Shown here piece after piece: positions 4,550 to 8,623 of a stretch of 8,623 nucleotides of DNA (position 1 is the first letter of the stretch; each line of letters begins with the position of its first letter). The stretch lies in assembly GCA_963519075.1 (NCBI GenBank), contig CAUQMH010000065.1:1-8623 (forward strand), read 5' to 3'. The translations under genes were made by a program, and so were the position numbers. This stretch comes from JABCPE02 sp963519075 (GTDB lineage Bacteria; Bacteroidota; Bacteroidia; Flavobacteriales; Weeksellaceae). The notes beneath the pieces were generated by a model. The model had not been told where the DNA came from. It saw only the letters and a program-made list of their open reading frames with translations, and made no database searches.

Positions 4550-6208
4550 ATGGCACAATCACGAGCAAGACAAACCACGGAGGCGATAGAGAAAATATAT
4601 GTTTCTATGCGCCATCTTTTTTATAGAGGTTCCTTCAAACCTGGTGGAAGGTCAGGTCAGAATATCAGAACGCTGCTTTCTACCATCAATCCTGAAATCT
4701 ACGGAACGATGAACAATCCGAACAAGATAGAATTAGACGGATTGCTCTATGTTTTGGATAGGCTTCCTGAAGGGATAGAGGAGTGTGCATTTATTCATTT
4801 GACTTCGGATGAAGGCTTTCACAAGGCAAGTTTCACGCCCATAGTCCCTAAAAAACGAAGAAGAAACTGCTACCGTATAGACCAGCACCAGATGAACATA
4901 GAGGTTCTGCTGGGTCGTTCGGAGATTTATGATATCCTTACTCACCTTACTTTCCTTTATATAGAAGCGGACAAAATCAGAAATATCGGTTTTGATATGG
5001 AGGAGGGCAGACCGAGAAGAGTTTGGAAAATAATAGAAGAAGTAGCCAAAGGAGAGAAAAAATTCACAAGAACCGAAAAAGAAACAGCGATTATTCATCT
5101 TTCGGCGCTGCTGGGAAGGTCTTTTGATGAGACTTTGGAGGCGTACAAAAAATTTGGAAGTGATGACAATCCAGACCGATTGTTCAAGATTATCTATAAC
5201 CTTGGGCAAGTGAGTTTCCTAGACTGGGCAGAGGAAAGAGAACGCGAAATTTATTTTTCAGCGATATTACAGGAGCGCGTGGGACACCACCTTTTCGGAG
5301 AAAAATGGGCAAATACGCTTAAAGAAATTTTGGTTAAAGAAAATCTTTACCAAAGACCGCTTAACATCATCAGTGCGAATATGCACTCGGTGAAAAATAT
5401 GCTTTTTGCGAATGATGCTTTGAAAAGAACTTGCAAAACAGGAATAGACTATACGCTTTACGAGGAAATCAGCAACAAAAAAGACCTTCAAGATAAGATT
5501 TTGGACTATGCTCTTTCTCAAGGGATAATTTACATCAATGACGAAAGTGGAAGTAATATAGATGTGCAAATCATTGATTTAAAGAAAATTAACCTAAAAA
5601 ACACACCTTTCGCGGAGGCTAATTTCTCTGGCGAAGATGTTTTGATAGTTTTTGATTATGCCTTTGGAGAGCAGGCATACGAGATTATGGATGAGCTTCT
5701 GCGCCCATTCGATGTGAAAGGAGAGGAGTGCAAGCTCAATGTAAAATCCATCTCTATTATGGGTAAAGCAGGAATTCTTACAGGAGAAAAAGGCGATATT
5801 ATGATTCCTACATCACATATTTTTGAAGGAACGGCAGACAATTATCCATTTGAAAACGCACTGAAATTGGAAGATTTCCAAGATTCAGAACTGAAAGCCT
5901 TTGAGGGAAGTATGGTCACTGTTTTAGGAACTTCGCTTCAGAATAAGGATATTTTGTCTTATTTCATGAATACATCATGGAAGTCTATCGGTCTGGAGAT
6001 GGAAGGTGCTCATTATCAGAAAGCTATACAGGTAGCTTCTAAAATCCGCCACCATATCAATGAGAATTTATTCTTATGCTATGCTTATTATGCATCTGAT
6101 AATCCACTCGAAACAGGAAGCACGCTTTCTTCGGGAGGGCTGGGGCTTACAGGAGTGAAGCCTACTTATTTGATTACATTACGAATTTTAGAGAAAATTT
6201 TGAAATAA
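4550..6208 (+). CDS. Uncharacterised 552-residue protein (DUF6909-like) with a C-terminal phosphorylase/AMP-nucleosidase-like domain
   Basis: The function is not known; I associate the family with DUF6909 of Bacteroidota from memory. There is no signal peptide or membrane segment, so it is cytoplasmic. Residues 1-340 are mostly helical and charged, with MNIEVLLGRSEIYDILTHLTF (115-135, shown in part) and LNIISANMHSVKNMLF (271-286); I recognise no domain there. From about 360 the pattern matches the nucleoside phosphorylase superfamily: the strand DVLIVFDYAFGEQ (363-375), MGKAGIL (404-410), GDIMIP (415-420), EGTADNYPFEN (426-436), LEMEGAHY (482-489) and YASDNP (514-519). Compare the AMP nucleosidase pattern GKCGGL / GDfilP / GEGTSNDY, the EME or DME sugar-contact Glu, and the catalytic-type Asp of the SD motif. 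The key acids E483, E485 and D517 are present, so activity is plausible but unproven. It has its own consensus promoter and is followed by an S1/P1 nuclease gene 4 bases later. Confidence 0.85.
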   Translation: MAQSRARQTTEAIEKIYVSMRHLFYRGSFKPGGRSGQNIRTLLSTINPEIYGTMNNPNKIELDGLLYVLDRLPEGIEECAFIHLTSDEGFHKASFTPIVPKKRRRNCYRIDQHQMNIEVLLGRSEIYDILTHLTFLYIEADKIRNIGFDMEEGRPRRVWKIIEEVAKGEKKFTRTEKETAIIHLSALLGRSFDETLEAYKKFGSDDNPDRLFKIIYNLGQVSFLDWAEEREREIYFSAILQERVGHHLFGEKWANTLKEILVKENLYQRPLNIISANMHSVKNMLFANDALKRTCKTGIDYTLYEEISNKKDLQDKILDYALSQGIIYINDESGSNIDVQIIDLKKINLKNTPFAEANFSGEDVLIVFDYAFGEQAYEIMDELLRPFDVKGEECKLNVKSISIMGKAGILTGEKGDIMIPTSHIFEGTADNYPFENALKLEDFQDSELKAFEGSMVTVLGTSLQNKDILSYFMNTSWKSIGLEMEGAHYQKAIQVASKIRHHINENLFLCYAYYASDNPLETGSTLSSGGLGLTGVKPTYLITLRILEKILK

Positions 6209-6212
6209 AACA

Positions 6213-7001
6213 ATGAACACAAGGATTTTAAAAAAGATTTTCATCGCGGTATTCTTTATTTTCGGAATAGCGGAAGCATCTGCTTGGGGAGTTACAGGGC
6301 ATCGCATAGTAGCGGAAATAGCAGAAAACCACCTGACTAACAGAGCGAAAAGAAAACTGAAAAAACTTATCGGGAAACAGAAATTGGCCTACTGGGCAAA
6401 CTGGCCAGATAATGTCAGAAATTCTCCAGAGTGGAAAAATACCAGCACATGGCATTATGTAAATATTCCGCCACAGGAGACCAAAGAGCAGTTCATAGAA
6501 CAATTAAAGAATAATAAACCAAATATCTATACTGCAATACAAAATGTAAAGGGCATTATTGTAGATAAAAACACGCCTAATGCAGACAGGGAAATTTATT
6601 TGAGGTTTTTGGTGCATTTTCTTGGAGATATGATGCAGCCTATGCACACAGGAAGAGAAGAAGATTTGGGAGGAAATCTCATCAAGATACAGTTCTTCAA
6701 GAAAGATACGAATCTTCATTCTCTTTGGGATAGCGGTCTGATAGACAATACCAAATACAGCTACACAGAGTTTGCAAGAGTTTTGGATGTGAAATCAAAA
6801 GAAGAAATCAATCAAATCCAGAGCGGAAGCCTAGAAGATTGGTTATATGAAAGTCACCAAGCGGCTAATCAGATCTATGCCAGCGTAAAACCTGGTGAAA
6901 ACTACAGCTATGATTATCAAGAGCAGTATAAAGATTTGTTAGAAAGACAGCTTCTGCATGCAGGATTGAGATTAGCTAAAATTCTAAACGAAGTTTTATA
7001 A
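6213..7001 (+). CDS. Secreted S1/P1 family zinc nuclease
   Basis: S1/P1 nucleases are trinuclear-zinc phosphodiesterases that cut single-stranded RNA and DNA to 5'-mononucleotides; many also have 3'-nucleotidase activity. The 262-residue precursor has a signal peptide: NTRILKK, a hydrophobic run (9-20), then a cleavage site after EASA. Cleavage there leaves Trp25 as the mature N-terminus, which the family needs because the Trp amino group binds zinc. The other eight ligands are all visible: H30, D66 (in WPD), H81, H135 and D139 (in VHFLGDMMQPMH), H145, H169 and D173 (in LHSLWDSGLID). The enzyme should act in the periplasm or outside the cell. It is the second gene of an operon, 4 bases after the phosphorylase-like gene, and ends at a strong hairpin. 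Some bacterial members act as phospholipase C, so substrate choice is open. Confidence 0.95.
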   Translation: MNTRILKKIFIAVFFIFGIAEASAWGVTGHRIVAEIAENHLTNRAKRKLKKLIGKQKLAYWANWPDNVRNSPEWKNTSTWHYVNIPPQETKEQFIEQLKNNKPNIYTAIQNVKGIIVDKNTPNADREIYLRFLVHFLGDMMQPMHTGREEDLGGNLIKIQFFKKDTNLHSLWDSGLIDNTKYSYTEFARVLDVKSKEEINQIQSGSLEDWLYESHQAANQIYASVKPGENYSYDYQEQYKDLLERQLLHAGLRLAKILNEVL

Positions 7002-7004
7002 ACT

Positions 7005-7037
7005 AAAAAGAGCATCTTTTACAGATGCTCTTTTTTT
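7005..7037. terminator. Bidirectional hairpin terminator between nuclease and TonB receptor genes
   Basis: A perfect 13-base-pair stem (7005-7017 with 7023-7035) surrounds the loop TTTAC. It is flanked by AAAAA on the left and TTTTTTT on the right, so it provides a U-tract on both strands. It starts 4 bases after the nuclease stop and ends 5 bases before the stop of the convergent receptor gene, serving both. Confidence 0.92.
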
Positions 7038-7041
7038 GTGG

Positions 7042-8623
7042 TTATTTTACGACCCAAGTCATTCCCAGCATGAAATTCCGCCCTGCCTGTGGGAAATAAT
7101 AGGCGGCTCCATCATAGACATGCCCTTTGGTCATGTACATTCTATTGAGGAGGTTATTGAGGTTGAAATAAAGATTCAGTTCGTGGTGTTTTAAGCTTAA
7201 TTTATAACCAGCCAAGAAATCTAAAATATTGTAATCAGGAATTGCAAGCGTCTGAGTGTTATCTAGATACTGCTCGCTGACAAATTGGTTTTGAATACCG
7301 AAATTAAAGTTTTTCAGCTGATAAGAAACACCAATATTACTGATGAATTTCGGAGAAAGAGCAATTTCCGTAGTTCCTAGGTTTTCCAGCGCTCCGCCAT
7401 TTTTCACATGAAAATTAAGGTTTTTGTTCTCGCTCCAAGTCGCATTAGCCAAAATTTGAATGTTTTTGATGGGTTTTAGATTAAAGCCAAATTCAACGCC
7501 TCTTCTGAAAGATTTCCCTGAATTTTCTCTGATGAAAGCGCCTGTGTTATCAATTTTGCCACTGAAAACCAGTTGGTTATTGTAGTGCATATAATAGAGG
7601 TTCGCAAAAACAGAGAAGAATTTTCCGCTTTTTTCCAGTCCTAATTCAAAGTCGTGGAGCGTTTCGTGCTGGATATCATTTTTAGAAATAATGTCCTTTC
7701 GGCTCGGCTCTCGGTGAGCCAGTGCGTAGGAGAAATAGATTTTTCCGTGGTTAAAATTAAAGTTAATTCCCGTTTTTGGATTTAGGAAATTGAACGCTCG
7801 GCTGAAATCGCCTCCTTCTCCTTTGAAATATTCTAAAACTCTGGCATTGTGATAGATATGTCTGAATTGTAAATCTCCAAAAAGCTCAAATTTATTCAAA
7901 GAATAAATGAATTTTCCGAAGAAAGAAAGGTCGTTTTTCACCGAATGATTTCGGTAATACTCATGCTCAAAAGGAATCTGCGGCAGCCCAAACGCCGAGC
8001 TCATATTTCCGAAATGCTTTCCGTGGTATTGGTTTCCTGCGCCGCCGAGGTTGATTTTCAGGTTGTTATACTTTCCATAAATATGCGCAACCATTCCATA
8101 GAAATCATTGTCCAGCCATTTTTTTCTGATGAGGTCTGTTTTTACGATTCCAGAATTGAGAATGTTGTATTTTTCGGGTCTTTGGTCTTGTTTGTAGTTT
8201 TCGTAGAAACCTTTTCCTTTGGTGTAATGAAGGGTAGTTTCCAAATCCCAATGGTTGCTGATGTTTTGATTTAGAATAAGATGATAATGGTTTTGCTGGT
8301 AATTGTCCGTTTCGTTATCGTAGAATTTTACGATATTTCCACCTTGGTAGATTGCTCCAGAGGAATTGAATTTTCGGTTGATTTTATAGGTGTTTTCATC
8401 TATTCCGTTCCATGATTGGTAAGTTTTTTCCTTGCCGCCGAAAGCTAAAAATTTTAGTTTTGTTTTTTCAGTTTTGAATAAAGCGGTGATGTTGTAGGAT
8501 TGCAGGTCAGAGGTTGCCCTGTCTATGTATCCATCTGATTTTATGATGGAATATCTCGCCATGATGTAGAATTTGTTGTGAAGAAAATTCCCTGTTCCAG
8601 CCTCGAAAGAGTGTTTTCTGGTG
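7042..8623 (-). CDS. TonB-dependent outer membrane receptor, C-terminal part (5' end off window)
   Basis: This is the beta-barrel portion of a TonB-dependent receptor, which imports a bound ligand across the outer membrane using energy from TonB-ExbB-ExbD. The frame stays open to the right edge, giving 526 residues; the ATG at 8560-8562 is internal, since the residues before it (HSFEAGTGNFLHNKFYI) continue the barrel pattern. Visible are alternating aromatic strands with Gly/Asn-rich turns, SDGYIDRATSDLQSYN (family-typical), GGKEKTYQSWNGI, a TDNYQQNHYHL strand, EHETL-type strands around DFELGLEKSG, and the closing FNLNNLLNRMY...YYFPQAGRNFMLGMTW of Bacteroidota receptors. The N-terminal plug, any carboxypeptidase-like domain and the signal peptide lie outside. 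No SusD gene lies on the downstream side. The ligand cannot be told: siderophore, haem, B12 or other metal chelates are all possible. Confidence 0.95.
   Translation of the reverse strand, partial: TRKHSFEAGTGNFLHNKFYIMARYSIIKSDGYIDRATSDLQSYNITALFKTEKTKLKFLAFGGKEKTYQSWNGIDENTYKINRKFNSSGAIYQGGNIVKFYDNETDNYQQNHYHLILNQNISNHWDLETTLHYTKGKGFYENYKQDQRPEKYNILNSGIVKTDLIRKKWLDNDFYGMVAHIYGKYNNLKINLGGAGNQYHGKHFGNMSSAFGLPQIPFEHEYYRNHSVKNDLSFFGKFIYSLNKFELFGDLQFRHIYHNARVLEYFKGEGGDFSRAFNFLNPKTGINFNFNHGKIYFSYALAHREPSRKDIISKNDIQHETLHDFELGLEKSGKFFSVFANLYYMHYNNQLVFSGKIDNTGAFIRENSGKSFRRGVEFGFNLKPIKNIQILANATWSENKNLNFHVKNGGALENLGTTEIALSPKFISNIGVSYQLKNFNFGIQNQFVSEQYLDNTQTLAIPDYNILDFLAGYKLSLKHHELNLYFNLNNLLNRMYMTKGHVYDGAAYYFPQAGRNFMLGMTWVVK

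Noticed and set aside
4733..5209. Minus-strand open frame of 158 codons inside the phosphorylase-like gene
   Set aside because: It is an antisense shadow of a well-supported long gene, with no recognisable motif and low-complexity Ser/Phe-rich stretches.
8560..8562. ATG as the start of the TonB-dependent receptor
   Set aside because: The frame continues to the right edge with barrel-type residues, and a 506-residue receptor without plug or signal peptide would be non-functional.
1..8623. Defence island, prophage, CRISPR array or tRNA-associated element
   Set aside because: No integrase, transposase, phage structural gene, direct-repeat array, tRNA fold or long terminal repeat was seen; nearly all the DNA is explained by core-type genes.

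Overview
The window looks like chromosomal, core-type DNA from a member of the Bacteroidota, most likely a flavobacterium of the Chryseobacterium/Weeksellaceae kind. The DNA is AT-rich. Several upstream regions carry the Bacteroidota -7 box TAnnTTTG instead of a sigma70 -10 box. The proteins (a DUF3822 family member, a SusC/FecA-style TonB-dependent receptor, a secreted S1/P1 nuclease, and a ~550-residue protein I associate with DUF6909) are typical of that phylum. I see no integrase, transposase, CRISPR array, tRNA or rRNA.

Layout. The left edge holds the 3' end of accD (+), closed by a strong hairpin. Next comes a small uncharacterised gene (+) with conserved His motifs resembling DUF6973. 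It runs tail to tail, with overlapping stop codons, into a four-gene minus-strand cluster transcribed murI - folA - DUF3822 - rsmD (cell-wall precursor, folate, unknown, ribosome modification). The genes are separated by only 2 to 35 bases. murI starts at TTG. A hairpin terminator lies between murI and dps (-), which encodes a ferritin-like mini-ferritin with all five ferroxidase-site positions filled by acidic or His residues.

dps and the next operon diverge from a 227-base AT-rich intergenic region. The plus-strand operon has a textbook flavobacterial promoter (TTG-N19-TAAATTTG). It encodes a 552-residue protein whose last ~190 residues resemble the nucleoside phosphorylase/AMP nucleosidase fold, followed 4 bases later by a secreted S1/P1 zinc nuclease with all nine expected zinc ligands. 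A bidirectional terminator separates this operon from the C-terminal 526 residues of a TonB-dependent receptor (-), whose 5' end lies beyond the window.

How the genes work together. Most are independent housekeeping functions. The one potentially undescribed pairing is the phosphorylase-like protein with the S1/P1 nuclease. The nuclease would release 5'-mononucleotides outside the cytoplasm, and a nucleotide- or nucleoside-cleaving or -sensing enzyme inside would fit a salvage or phosphate-scavenging theme. That link rests on gene order and motif resemblance only. I see no convincing novel defence or mobile system here.
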